From the NCBI RefSeq assembly GCF_003096595.1, contig NZ_QEKO01000005.1, forward strand, positions 124,001-188,000: DNA of 64,000 bases, given 5' to 3'. The position numbers and the translations under genes are program-made. Source of the stretch: Pusillimonas noertemannii. Lineage in GTDB: Bacteria > Pseudomonadota > Gammaproteobacteria > Burkholderiales > Burkholderiaceae_B. Within the stretch, counting starts at the first letter, position 1, and the number at the start of each line of letters is the position of its first letter. This document shows positions 40,180 to 48,770 of the stretch, piece by piece. The notes beneath the pieces are model-generated. The model was not told the origin of the DNA. It made no database searches and worked only from the letters and a program-made list of their open reading frames with translations.

Positions 40180-41706
40180 TTAGGCCGGTTTCATCATGGC
40201 GGGAGTGACGTCGCCCGTGGCCGCCGGGGGTACGATGACCTTGTCGGAATGGATGACGGGCATGACATATTGCAGCAGCGGAATGACGTAGCCCTGCTCC
40301 ATAATGTAGGCGTCGACATCGCGCCAGCCCTTGATGCGCTTGGCCTCGTCGGTTTCGCCCCACAGGGGCATGATTTTCTCGTCGAGGTCGTCGGTGTCCC
40401 AGACCGAGTGCGGCGAGGGGCCGAACATGGCATGGCCGGTAGAGGTGGTGGGATCGCCGATGGCATTGCCCCAGTTGTAGAAGGCGGCGGGCGCAAGCTG
40501 GTCGGCCGCGCGCAGTTCGAAGTGCTTGGCGATTTCGTAGATTTCGATGTCGGCCTGGATGCCCACCTTGCGCCACATGCCCACGATGGCCTGGATCATT
40601 TCGTAGTCTTTGGGCTTGTAGCCGCGCGTGGTCTGGATCTTGAAGCGCACCGGCTTGTCGGTGGAATAGCCCGAGGCGGCAAGCAGCTGCTTGGCTTTTT
40701 CAGGGTCGTACTCGAACTTGAGGCTGGGGTCGAAGGCGTCGTATTCGGGCGCTTCGAGCGTGGACAGCGCCACGCCGTAGCCGCGCAGCAGGCGGTCGAT
40801 GATAAGTTGCTTGTCGATGGCGTGATGGGCCGCCAGGCGCACGTTCTTGTCTTCCATCGGGCCGATGTCGTTCAGGAAGATCATGCCGACGTCGGCCACG
40901 GGGAAGGCCTCGCCCTTGAGGCCCGGCTTGGCCTTCAGGCGGTCGTATTCTTCGTAGGGAATTTCAAGCGTAACGTGCGAGTTGCCCGATTCGACCTCGG
41001 CCACGCGGCTGGCGGCGTCGGGCACGAACTTGATGGTGACCACGTCGTAGGCGGGCTTGCCGCGCCAGTAGTCTTTGTTGGCCACCAGGCGCACGTAGGC
41101 GCCGCGTTCATAGTGGTCGATTTTATAGGGGCCGGTGCCGATGGGCGCTTTTTCGAAGCCCTCGGGGCCCACTTTTTCGAAATAGGCCTTGGGAAGCACG
41201 TAGCCGGTAAGAAAGGCCATCCATTTGAAGACGGTGGGCTCGTATTCGAGCACGTCGCCGGTAATGGTATTGCCGTCGATCTTGTAGTTGCCGAACTTGC
41301 CCCACACGAACTGGCCCGGGTTGCCCGATTTGGGATCGGCCGCGCGCTCGAGCGAAAAGACCACGTCTTCGGGGCCGAAGCTGGAGCCGTCATGCCACTT
41401 GACGCCTTCGCGCACTGTCATGTGGATGTGCTTTTTGTCGTCGCTGAAGCCCCATTTGGTAAGCAGGCCGGGCGTGAAGCTGAGGTCGGGCTCTTGCTGG
41501 ATGTAGCGGTCGAACACCGTAAGGTAGATGGGCTGGAGCTTGGGATTGACCCCCGAGGCACCGGTGGTGGGATCCCAGTTGGGCACACCGGTGTTGTACG
41601 CGATGATGAGGTTGTCGATGGATTGCGCAAAGGCCGGCGCGCCAAGCATGGAGAGCGCTGCCAGGCTGATGCCGGTTTGAATGAACTCGCGTCGGGTCTG
41701 GGCCAT
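40180..41706 (-). CDS. Peptide ABC transporter periplasmic binding protein (SBP_bac_5)
   Basis: 508 residues from the ATG at 41706; a longer frame upstream lacks a ribosome site. The N-terminus is a Tat-type signal (TRREFIQTGISLAALS, cleavage near PAFAQ), so it is probably exported folded. The mature part is the DppA/OppA fold, with the family blocks LYLTVFDRY-like start, TLREGVKWHDGS-type motif (here TVREGVKWHDGSSFGPEDVVFS) and GTGPYKIDHYERGAYVRLVAN. Substrate may be peptides, nickel or opine-like compounds; the neighbouring amidase does not settle it. First gene of the operon. Confidence 0.92.
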   Translation of the reverse strand: MAQTRREFIQTGISLAALSMLGAPAFAQSIDNLIIAYNTGVPNWDPTTGASGVNPKLQPIYLTVFDRYIQQEPDLSFTPGLLTKWGFSDDKKHIHMTVREGVKWHDGSSFGPEDVVFSLERAADPKSGNPGQFVWGKFGNYKIDGNTITGDVLEYEPTVFKWMAFLTGYVLPKAYFEKVGPEGFEKAPIGTGPYKIDHYERGAYVRLVANKDYWRGKPAYDVVTIKFVPDAASRVAEVESGNSHVTLEIPYEEYDRLKAKPGLKGEAFPVADVGMIFLNDIGPMEDKNVRLAAHHAIDKQLIIDRLLRGYGVALSTLEAPEYDAFDPSLKFEYDPEKAKQLLAASGYSTDKPVRFKIQTTRGYKPKDYEMIQAIVGMWRKVGIQADIEIYEIAKHFELRAADQLAPAAFYNWGNAIGDPTTSTGHAMFGPSPHSVWDTDDLDEKIMPLWGETDEAKRIKGWRDVDAYIMEQGYVIPLLQYVMPVIHSDKVIVPPAATGDVTPAMMKPA

Positions 41707-41818
41707 GATTCTTGTCTCTTTGATGTTGTAAGGTTTTTTGCGGGTGCGCTTACGCCATGCACCGAACCCCATCTTAAGAATAAAAGCTTGAAGCTTAAAG
41801 TGGTGTTAACCCGGTAAG

Positions 41819-41838
41819 CAAAAGCCCGGCTGCGGGCT
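41819..41838 (-). terminator. Weak terminator after the serine hydrolase gene
   Basis: On the minus strand AGCCCG-CAGC-CGGGCT (complement of 41823-41838) is followed by four T. It overlaps the stop codon region of the hydrolase gene. Short U-tract, so termination may be partial. Confidence 0.45.
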
Positions 41839-43387
41839 AGCGCCGCGACAGCGTGCCCAGGCCGGTTTCTTCGTACAGCTCTATCGCCAGGCTGTCCGCC
41901 ACGCCGCCCGGGCCGATGGCAAAGTCGACGGCAGAGCGCGAGCCGGCGGGCGCGATTTCACCGTCGGGCTCGAACACGAACACATTGCCGTCCCAATGTT
42001 GCAGAGAGAGCACTTTGGGAACCGGGCCCAGCAACAGGACGAGCTCGTCGCCGCGCTGCTCGACCCTGGCATCGCCGTAATAGTCGTTGCCATAGGCACC
42101 GGCATAGGCATGGGCGGGCAGGGCCGGCGCCGGGCTGTCGGGAAATGCCTGGCCGGCCAGCCGTCCGAAGGGCTTGGTCATGTCGGTAAATGAGGGTTCC
42201 ACCAAGGCATACCAGTCGCGGCTTACATGGCCCAGTTGAACCAGATCGAGATATGAAAGGCAAAGCGCCTCGGCCGCGCCCACGGGGAGGGCGTTGGTCA
42301 GGACCACGATGCCGGTGTCGGCGGCGGGCAGCAGATAGAAGCTGGTGCCCGCGCCCATCAGGAAGGCGCCTGAATGGCTTTGCTGGACATGGCCGGCCTG
42401 CGAGGTGGAGACATTGAAGCCGTATCCATAGTAGCCGGCCGCCCGGCCTTCGGAAGCCGGCGAGGTCATGACCTGCGGACTGATGGCGGGCAACAGGGCG
42501 TCGGCCGGAATCAGCTGCCGGCCTTCGTACTTGCCTTCGTGCAGGACCAGGTTCATCCAGCGGGCCAGGTCGAGCACGTTCGAGCTGACGCCCCCCGCCG
42601 GCGTCTGCGCGTCGGGCTGGCGTATCGGCCCGGGCTCGAAACCGCCGTCGCTGGCACGGATGTGCGGATAGGCGCGATTGCCGCGGGCGATGAAGTCGGC
42701 ATAGCGCGAACTGGTCGCGGCCATGCCCAAGGGAGCATAGATGGTTTCCCGGGACAGGTCTTCCCAATCGACGCCCGCGGCCGTGGCCACGGCCTGGGCC
42801 GCGGTGGTAATGCCGAAGTTGGTGTAGGCATAGCGGCTGCGCAAGGGTGCCGACGGCAGGAAGCGCAGGCGCTCCATGACTTCTTGGCGTGTATAGCCCA
42901 GCTCTTCGAGGTCGTCGCCCGCATGTTCGGGCAGGCCCGACTGATGAGAATAGAAGTCGCCCACGGTAAGTTGGGCGATGGTCTTGGGGTCGTTCAGCGA
43001 AAACCAGGGCAGGTCGCGCACGATGGGGGTGTCCCACGAGACCCGTTCCTTGCCCACCTGGGTGGCGACCACGGTGGCGCCGATCGACTTGGACACCGAG
43101 GCGAGTTGGAACACGGTCTCGGGGTCGATGGGCGTGGACTCGCCTACCTTGCGTACGCCAAAGCCCTTGGCGTACACGGTTTTGCCTTGGTGCACGACAG
43201 CGACCGCCAAGCCGGGAATGCCCGAGCGCTCCATGATCTGGGCGGCCAGGTCGTCGAGTTGCGCCACGGCAGCCGGGACACGCTCGGGCGGAATTTCGGC
43301 GTGCGACGAAGAGCCGCCGCCGCAAGATGCCAATGCCGCCAAAGTTGCGGCGCAAAGCAGGGCTCGACAAAACCTGGGCGTGTGCAT
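41837..43387 (-). CDS. Lipoprotein serine hydrolase, beta-lactamase class C fold
   Basis: 516 residues. A lipobox ends at Cys22 (LAALASC), so a membrane-anchored lipoprotein is expected. The class C beta-lactamase/esterase motifs are seen: Ser97-x-x-Lys100 (ASVSK), Tyr188-x-Asn190 (AYTNFG) and an HSG motif in the place of KTG (QQSHSGAFLMG). The last ~120 residues form the extra C-terminal domain of the EstB/Pab87-like group. HSG instead of KTG argues for an esterase or peptidase and not a true beta-lactamase. GGAGAC precedes the ATG. Single gene with a TAAAAT -10-like site about 25 bases upstream. Confidence 0.88.
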   Translation of the reverse strand: MHTPRFCRALLCAATLAALASCGGGSSSHAEIPPERVPAAVAQLDDLAAQIMERSGIPGLAVAVVHQGKTVYAKGFGVRKVGESTPIDPETVFQLASVSKSIGATVVATQVGKERVSWDTPIVRDLPWFSLNDPKTIAQLTVGDFYSHQSGLPEHAGDDLEELGYTRQEVMERLRFLPSAPLRSRYAYTNFGITTAAQAVATAAGVDWEDLSRETIYAPLGMAATSSRYADFIARGNRAYPHIRASDGGFEPGPIRQPDAQTPAGGVSSNVLDLARWMNLVLHEGKYEGRQLIPADALLPAISPQVMTSPASEGRAAGYYGYGFNVSTSQAGHVQQSHSGAFLMGAGTSFYLLPAADTGIVVLTNALPVGAAEALCLSYLDLVQLGHVSRDWYALVEPSFTDMTKPFGRLAGQAFPDSPAPALPAHAYAGAYGNDYYGDARVEQRGDELVLLLGPVPKVLSLQHWDGNVFVFEPDGEIAPAGSRSAVDFAIGPGGVADSLAIELYEETGLGTLSRR

Positions 43388-43447
43388 GGTGTCTCCATTG
43401 TTGTTGCGGCATTTTACCGTTTGTTGGAGACTATTTTTTTGGTTTTT

Positions 43448-44503
43448 TTAGACTGTCGGCTTCTTTCGCAGGCGCCGGCCCATATCGTGCGTCAGCCCCA
43501 CAAAGGCCACCAGCCAGGCGGCCATGGCCGCATACAGAAAGCAGATGGGCAGCAGGGCAAGAAAATCGAGCTCCAGCACCCGGATCAGGCTGTGCGTGCT
43601 GGCGGCATACATGCCGAAAGGAAACACTACCCCCCAATAGAGCGGGTCGTAGCGAATGGGAAAGCGCATGATTACGTGGCGCCAGAAACCCAGCACCAGC
43701 AGCAATGGAATCCACCACGTGCCGGCGGCCCAGAAGAACAGGGTCAGTCCCTTGATGAAGGGCAGAATGGGCGCCAGAAGCGGAGACGTCGGCGCGATGG
43801 CGATCAACTGGGTGCCGGCCAGGGTGGAAATGGCCATGGCCCCCATGTTGATCCAGTATGACGGAGACAGGTCGGCGGGTGAAAAGCGCAGGAACAGGTA
43901 GCGGAAAAAAATCAGCGCCATGATCAATACATAAAGCATGCCGCCGCACAGCCACATCGACAGGGCGATGAAATCCAGGGGCGCAGCGTCGATGGGCCCG
44001 CCATGGCCGGCCAGCGCGCCGCCCAGCACGGCGATCGATTGCGTGGCCACCACCGCCAGCAGCCAGCTTCCGCTCAGGCCGCTGTCCAGCCCGGGCTTGT
44101 CGGCACGTATGGTCAGGGCGGCGAAAATTGCATAAATAAGCACAGCCCACAGGGTGGCGGCCAGGCCCCATAGAATCCAGCCCGCCTGGTAGTTTCCGTA
44201 CAGCATCACGAATTGTTCGCCCACGATGCCGCTGCCGGCCACCATGGTGAAATAGCCCGGCGCGCGCATGTGGTCGGCCATGTCGCGCAGGAAGTGCCCG
44301 GAATGCTTCGCCAGGCGCAGCAGGGTCAGCGCCCACAGCACGGCAAAAAAAAGAATGTTCAGCTTGAACAGGAAGTGCGCCACCCGGGGCAGGGAGAGCA
44401 TGGCGGCGGCAAGGGATACGATGCCTGTCGCCATGACCAGGCCGAAAGAGGCCGGTGACATGGAAGCAAGGCCCCGGTCGGGGGCCTGTTGCGGTGTATT
44501 CAT
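43448..44503 (-). CDS. TDT/SLAC1-family transporter (TehA-like)
   Basis: 351 residues from the ATG at 44503, ten membrane helices. Family blocks visible: SPASFGLVMATGIVSLA at helix 1, the helix-pair with PGYFTMVAGSGIVGEQFVM (about 75-93), and WWIPLLLVLGFWRHV. The tellurite-resistance/dicarboxylate transporter family includes TehA, malate carriers, sulfite exporters and plant SLAC1 anion channels, so the substrate is an anion but which one cannot be read. A TehB-type partner is not adjacent. Confidence 0.87.
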   Translation of the reverse strand: MNTPQQAPDRGLASMSPASFGLVMATGIVSLAAAMLSLPRVAHFLFKLNILFFAVLWALTLLRLAKHSGHFLRDMADHMRAPGYFTMVAGSGIVGEQFVMLYGNYQAGWILWGLAATLWAVLIYAIFAALTIRADKPGLDSGLSGSWLLAVVATQSIAVLGGALAGHGGPIDAAPLDFIALSMWLCGGMLYVLIMALIFFRYLFLRFSPADLSPSYWINMGAMAISTLAGTQLIAIAPTSPLLAPILPFIKGLTLFFWAAGTWWIPLLLVLGFWRHVIMRFPIRYDPLYWGVVFPFGMYAASTHSLIRVLELDFLALLPICFLYAAMAAWLVAFVGLTHDMGRRLRKKPTV

Positions 44504-44580
44504 TGTGCTCGGCTGCCAGGCCGCCGGGCGAGCGGGCCGTTGGGCGGCGATCGGACCGGCAGCCTGGCAGTTTGAAGTTT

Positions 44581-46572
44581 CTACATCGTCATTTTGCCTT
44601 GATAATCGACGATGCCAAAACTGAAGCCGCAATCGCTGCCGCACAGTTCGTGCGAAGTCGCGGGCTGCAGCTGCCACCATTGGTCTTGCGGCGTATCGTC
44701 GTCGCCGGCGTCGAAGCCGATGATGGTTCGGCTGAGATCGGGCAGCCATTCACCGTCGGTCAGGACGAGGGGATGGAACTTCTGTCCCTGCTTCAGAACG
44801 CTGGGGTCGGCCCGGCTGGCAAGGGGGCTGGAGCCGTTGCCAGCCAGGAAGCCCACGACGCGATAGGTCTTGGCGGCGGTGGCGTCGTCTTCGTTGTATT
44901 CCACCAGCAGCACGCCCGACTCGCCGTTGATGCGGCCGCCGGGTTCGTTGTCCTCGTCTTCATCGACTGCAAAGACGGGAACGGTGTACATGGCATAGCC
45001 GGCGGCCATGCGGGGCGTGTCGTCGGGCAGGACGCTGACCAGGACAGAGTCGCCCACGGCGCTGGGCAGGCGGAACCAGCCGTCGTAGGGACGCGCGGCG
45101 AGGTACGCTTTGTCGTCTTGCCCGACGCCGGCGGGCACCGACCCGTCCAGGGGCTTGACGGCAAGGTGCTGGGGAATGTTCGGGTTCTCGTTGTTCCACA
45201 GATTGGCGTATTCGAGCGCCGCGAAGCCAGGATTGTTCAGCTGGGCGTAGGCCGTATCGCCCGTTTTTTCAAGCGTACCCAGCGAAGGCTTCGGCAGGTC
45301 GGGGCTGGCGGCCAGTTCGATATAGCGCCTGACCAGGTCTTTCAGGCCTTGCGGAATGTCCAGCGCCGAATGAAGCCGGAGATGGGCGGCGCCGTACTCG
45401 GGCTGCGCGCTGACCAGCGGCATGTACAGTGTCTGGCCGCTTGCGGCATGGAGTTCCTTGCCATGCCTGTTGTAGACAATGGCTTCGTTCATTGCGTTTT
45501 GAACGGCCTCGACCTGTTCCGGCGTATAGTCGAACATGCCCACCGGAGCCTTGGTGACAAAGTCGGTCAGGTCCACCAGGTCGAACATATTGCCAAACAT
45601 CCACGAGGTCTGGAAGTCGTGCGTGACGCGGCGTACATAAGCCAGGTCGGCCCAGGCGCTGTACTGCTGCGCGGCGGTGCCGGTGTTGAGCTTTTCGACG
45701 ATGGCGCGCGCGATCACGTCCACGCTTTCAATGAGTGCGGCCGATTTGCTCAGGTCGGTGACGGACAGCGTGGCGAAGTTCGACTGCAAACTGGCGGTCT
45801 TGGCCATGTAGGCATCGGCAATGACCTTGCCGGCGCTGACCGCGGTGCTGCCGCTGTCGCCGACCACGTGGTTCAGGTAAGAGGTCCAGTCCCAGCCCGG
45901 GCCCGGCTCGATTTCTTGCGAGGCCACCAGATAATGCGCATAGGGGCTAAGCATGTAGGCCACTTCGGCGCTGGCCATCAGGCAGGCGTCGAAGCCGACC
46001 AGATCGAATGTGGCGCCGGTGGATTGCTTGGCGCCTTCAAGGGCCTGGACGATCTGGGGCATGGACATGGTGCCCGTGCCGGGAAAGTTTCTATCGCCGC
46101 CGAAGCCCCCCAGGGGGCCGCCGCCATGGTTCCAGAATACGAGGTGGTAGGACTTGGCCGGATAGGCTTCGACCCCCCATTCGATGAATTTTTGCAGGTT
46201 GTCCGGATCGGTCATGCGCTGCACGCCCTCGTCGGCGATCACCTCCATGCTGCCCTTGAGAACCTTCTGGCGTTTTACCGTGCGCCACCCGTCTTTGTCG
46301 GCGCCGCCGGTTTCCACGATGATGTTGACGTCCTGGCTGGACCCGACCTTCATCATTTCCTCGAGGTTGCCCGTGGCCATGTCGGCTTCGTCCTCCAGGT
46401 CGGACCCCACCACGTATACCAGCACGGTGGCCCGCGCCTGGTCGTCCGATTTGGACGAGTCGCCGCTGCCGCCACAGGCGGTCAACAGCAGCATCAGGGC
46501 CAGCAGGGGCAGCAGCAGCCAGCGAGACCACGGGCTGGGCGGATGGATATGGACGGTTGATTTGTAATGCAT
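44581..46572 (-). CDS. Lipoprotein clostripain-family (C11) cysteine protease
   Basis: 663 residues from the ATG at 46572 (AGGAG 5 bases upstream; frame above it is non-coding). A lipobox ends at Cys33 (LLLTAC), followed by a Ser/Asp-rich linker. The caspase-like C11 domain starts near 48 (TVLVYVVGSDLE); the catalytic pair is His149 (FWNHGGG) and Cys197 (GFDACLMAS). A C-terminal ~250-residue region with beta-rich character follows. Clostripain-type enzymes cut after Arg or Lys and often self-activate. Lipidated C11 proteases are uncommon in betaproteobacteria to my knowledge. Lies in a cluster with lipases and a rhombosortase. Confidence 0.88.
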   Translation of the reverse strand: MHYKSTVHIHPPSPWSRWLLLPLLALMLLLTACGGSGDSSKSDDQARATVLVYVVGSDLEDEADMATGNLEEMMKVGSSQDVNIIVETGGADKDGWRTVKRQKVLKGSMEVIADEGVQRMTDPDNLQKFIEWGVEAYPAKSYHLVFWNHGGGPLGGFGGDRNFPGTGTMSMPQIVQALEGAKQSTGATFDLVGFDACLMASAEVAYMLSPYAHYLVASQEIEPGPGWDWTSYLNHVVGDSGSTAVSAGKVIADAYMAKTASLQSNFATLSVTDLSKSAALIESVDVIARAIVEKLNTGTAAQQYSAWADLAYVRRVTHDFQTSWMFGNMFDLVDLTDFVTKAPVGMFDYTPEQVEAVQNAMNEAIVYNRHGKELHAASGQTLYMPLVSAQPEYGAAHLRLHSALDIPQGLKDLVRRYIELAASPDLPKPSLGTLEKTGDTAYAQLNNPGFAALEYANLWNNENPNIPQHLAVKPLDGSVPAGVGQDDKAYLAARPYDGWFRLPSAVGDSVLVSVLPDDTPRMAAGYAMYTVPVFAVDEDEDNEPGGRINGESGVLLVEYNEDDATAAKTYRVVGFLAGNGSSPLASRADPSVLKQGQKFHPLVLTDGEWLPDLSRTIIGFDAGDDDTPQDQWWQLQPATSHELCGSDCGFSFGIVDYQGKMTM

Positions 46573-46650
46573 GGCTTCTCCTGTGTGTTCAGGCGCGTTG
46601 GGCGCGAGGGCGCCTATAGCCTGCCTGCCGGCGTTAAGCGGCAAGTACTT

Positions 46651-46665
46651 TGTCATATATTGACA
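46651..46665 (-). promoter_or_regulatory. Possible operator upstream of the C11 protease gene
   Basis: TGTCATATATTGACA is an inverted repeat with perfect 5-base arms TGTCA-N5-TGACA in an AT-rich patch 79 bases before the protease ATG. The minus-strand sequence around it has promoter-like TTGCAA and TATATG hexamers but with poor spacing. A regulator cannot be named. Confidence 0.4.
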
Positions 46666-46787
46666 CGCATTGCAAAATTTACTTTGTAACAAGCCGGCCG
46701 GGCTTACCGGCGGAACAAATTGCCCAAGCACGGGCGCGACGCCTGCAGCACAGCCGGGGCCGGTGAATGATCGGACTTATGGAGATT

Positions 46788-47690
46788 TCAAGGGCGGCCA
46801 AGCAGGTCGTTGATTTCCGGCAGCATCGAACGCGCCGCGCGTTCACCTTCCTCGATGGCTTGCGCCGCACGGTGATAGTCCATCAATGCGAACTTGGCCA
46901 GGCGCGGCCGTATCAGCACGTCGGCCGGTTCGCCGGCCAGCCGGCTGCGGGTGATGCGCACCTGCATGATGTTCAGGCTGATGCTCAGCACATCGAAAAT
47001 GGACGGCATTTCCGTCGAGCTGGAAGGCCCGCTTTTCAGCTGGCCCAGGCCCAGCGGCAGCTTTTCCCAGACTGCCGAGAACCGGCTTGGCGGCGGCTCG
47101 GCGGGCGCCTCTTCGGCCTCGAAGCGCCTGCCGATCAGGTCGGAGTTCAGGTCGACCGCAATGACGACGTCCGCGCCCATGGCCCGGCACAGCGACACCG
47201 GAACGGGATTGACCAGCGCTCCGTCGACCAGCAGGCGCCCGTCGAGCTGGGCGGGGGTGAAAAGCCCGGGCAGGGCGGCGGATGCGCGCACGGCTGCCAC
47301 CATGGAGCCTTCACGCAGCCATACTTCCCGGCCTGTCACGAGTTCCGTCGCAATGGCGCCGAACGGCTTGGGCAGGGTGGCGATGTCCTGGTCGTTGAAA
47401 TGCGTGCGGATGAAGGAAAAGAGCTTTTCCCCCGCGATCAGGCCGCCGTTGACGGTGAAGTCGAGCAGGCCGACCACGCTTTGCCATGTCAGGCTTCGAA
47501 CCCAGGCCTCCATGGGTTCCAGTTGCCCACCCGCATAGGCCGCGCCCACCAGCGATCCGATAGAAGTGCCGCAGACAATGTCTGGGGAGATGCCGGCCTC
47601 TTCCAGCACGCGAATGACGCCGATGTGCGACCAGCCGCGCGCTGATCCGCTGCCCAGGGCCAGTCCGATTGTTGGGGGTAGGCGTGGCAT
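46788..47690 (-). CDS. Patatin-like phospholipase (RssA/NTE type)
   Basis: 300 residues. The oxyanion loop (ALGSGSARGW, 11-20), nucleophile Ser43 in GTSIGS and the dyad Asp156 in VDGAL make a complete patatin catalytic site. The size and the LPxVGLALGSGSARG-like start match RssA and bacterial neuropathy-target-esterase relatives. The C-terminal ~100 residues (DVVIAVDLN onward, then ITRSRLAGEPADVLIRP) are typical. No signal peptide, so a cytoplasmic or membrane-associated lysophospholipase is likely. Starts 9 bases after the stop of a second patatin gene. Confidence 0.9.
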   Translation of the reverse strand: MPRLPPTIGLALGSGSARGWSHIGVIRVLEEAGISPDIVCGTSIGSLVGAAYAGGQLEPMEAWVRSLTWQSVVGLLDFTVNGGLIAGEKLFSFIRTHFNDQDIATLPKPFGAIATELVTGREVWLREGSMVAAVRASAALPGLFTPAQLDGRLLVDGALVNPVPVSLCRAMGADVVIAVDLNSDLIGRRFEAEEAPAEPPPSRFSAVWEKLPLGLGQLKSGPSSSTEMPSIFDVLSISLNIMQVRITRSRLAGEPADVLIRPRLAKFALMDYHRAAQAIEEGERAARSMLPEINDLLGRP

Positions 47691-47699
47691 GGTCTTCTC

Positions 47700-48725
47700 C
47701 TACAGGAATGTTTCCCTGATGTTCAGGGTGGATTTCTTGCCCAGGTCCTTGAAGTGTTCGGCCAGCCAGCTTTCGGCGCGCTGCCGGCCTATTTCCTTCA
47801 GGTGGTCGATGAAATCGCGCTCGGCGTTGAGCTTGCTGGTGGCCCCGAGCACTTTCAGGCTGTCGGGGTCTCCGATCATGTGCATGCGCATGTTCTTATA
47901 GCGCGACGCATAGGGTTCCTTCAAGGCGCCTTCGTCGAGCAGGCGCTTGACGAAGGCGATGGCGCGCATCTCGTGCATCAGCGACGAGTTGAAGGCGATC
48001 TCGTCCAGGCGGTTGCTGATGTCGGGGACGTTGCGGGGCACTTCGTCACGCTCCAGCGGGGTGATCTGCACCAGCACGACGTCTGCCGCTTCGGCTTTGT
48101 AGATAAGCGGCCAGATCGAGGGGTTGCCCATGTAGCCGCCGTCCCAATAGGCGTCCCCGTCGATCTCGATCGCCTGGTACAGGTGTGGAAGGCATGCCGA
48201 TGCCAGCAGGGCGTCTATGGACAGGTCGCTCTTGTCGAAAATGCGTGCCCGTCCGCTGCGTACGTTGGTTGCGGCGATAAACAACCGCATGTCCTTGCAA
48301 CTGCGCACCGCGTCGATGTCCAGCTGCTGCTGCAGCACGTCGCGCAGCGGATGGATGTTCAGAGGGTTGCTTTGGTAGGGGGACACGAACTGGCTGAACA
48401 GGTTTGCCCATTGATAGCTGGGAGAGCTGTCGAAGTTCCAGTTTCCCATCAGATGGTCGGCCCATGTCCGGCGTATGGGGCTGAAGCCGGCGTATCCGCT
48501 GACCGTCAGCCAGAAGTCGTCAAGCGCCGCACGGGCGCCCGCCGCGCCATCACGGACGTAGCCGTTGACGAGCACTGCGGCGTTCAGGGCCCCCGCGCTG
48601 GTGCCGCTGATCGCGTCGATGACGATGCGCTCGTCTTCCAGCAATCGGTCGAGCACGCCCCAGGTAAAGGCGCCGTGCGAGCCTCCGCCTTGCAGCGCCA
48701 GGCTGATGGATCGGGTGTTTGCCAT
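47700..48725 (-). CDS. Patatin-like phospholipase
   Basis: 341 residues, a second and different patatin: oxyanion loop LQGGGSHGAF (11-20), Ser43 in GTSAGALNA and Asp195 in WDGGYMG. It has the fold extension seen in bacterial patatins that carry the C-terminal helical DUF3734-like part (FVKRLLDEGALKE onward); that match is from memory. No signal peptide. It lies between the GlyGly-CTERM protein gene (45 bases upstream) and the RssA-type patatin, and is probably part of the same transcript. Confidence 0.9.
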   Translation of the reverse strand: MANTRSISLALQGGGSHGAFTWGVLDRLLEDERIVIDAISGTSAGALNAAVLVNGYVRDGAAGARAALDDFWLTVSGYAGFSPIRRTWADHLMGNWNFDSSPSYQWANLFSQFVSPYQSNPLNIHPLRDVLQQQLDIDAVRSCKDMRLFIAATNVRSGRARIFDKSDLSIDALLASACLPHLYQAIEIDGDAYWDGGYMGNPSIWPLIYKAEAADVVLVQITPLERDEVPRNVPDISNRLDEIAFNSSLMHEMRAIAFVKRLLDEGALKEPYASRYKNMRMHMIGDPDSLKVLGATSKLNAERDFIDHLKEIGRQRAESWLAEHFKDLGKKSTLNIRETFL

Positions 48726-48770
48726 GAGTCAGTCCTATGTATCCGGCCAACCCGATTTTGACACGAGTTT

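Noticed and set aside
40180-41706. Nickel-specific (NikA) assignment of the binding protein
   Set aside because: The sequence is the general SBP_bac_5 type; the NikA His/metal-chelate signature is not apparent, so the peptide-type name is kept.
44455-46560. 701-codon plus-strand frame across the C11 protease gene
   Set aside because: Shadow of the protease frame; no family features, while the minus-strand frame has signal peptide, lipobox and catalytic residues.
47700-48725. Patatin genes as anti-phage effectors (CapV type)
   Set aside because: No nucleotide cyclase or other defence gene is adjacent; the neighbours are envelope genes.
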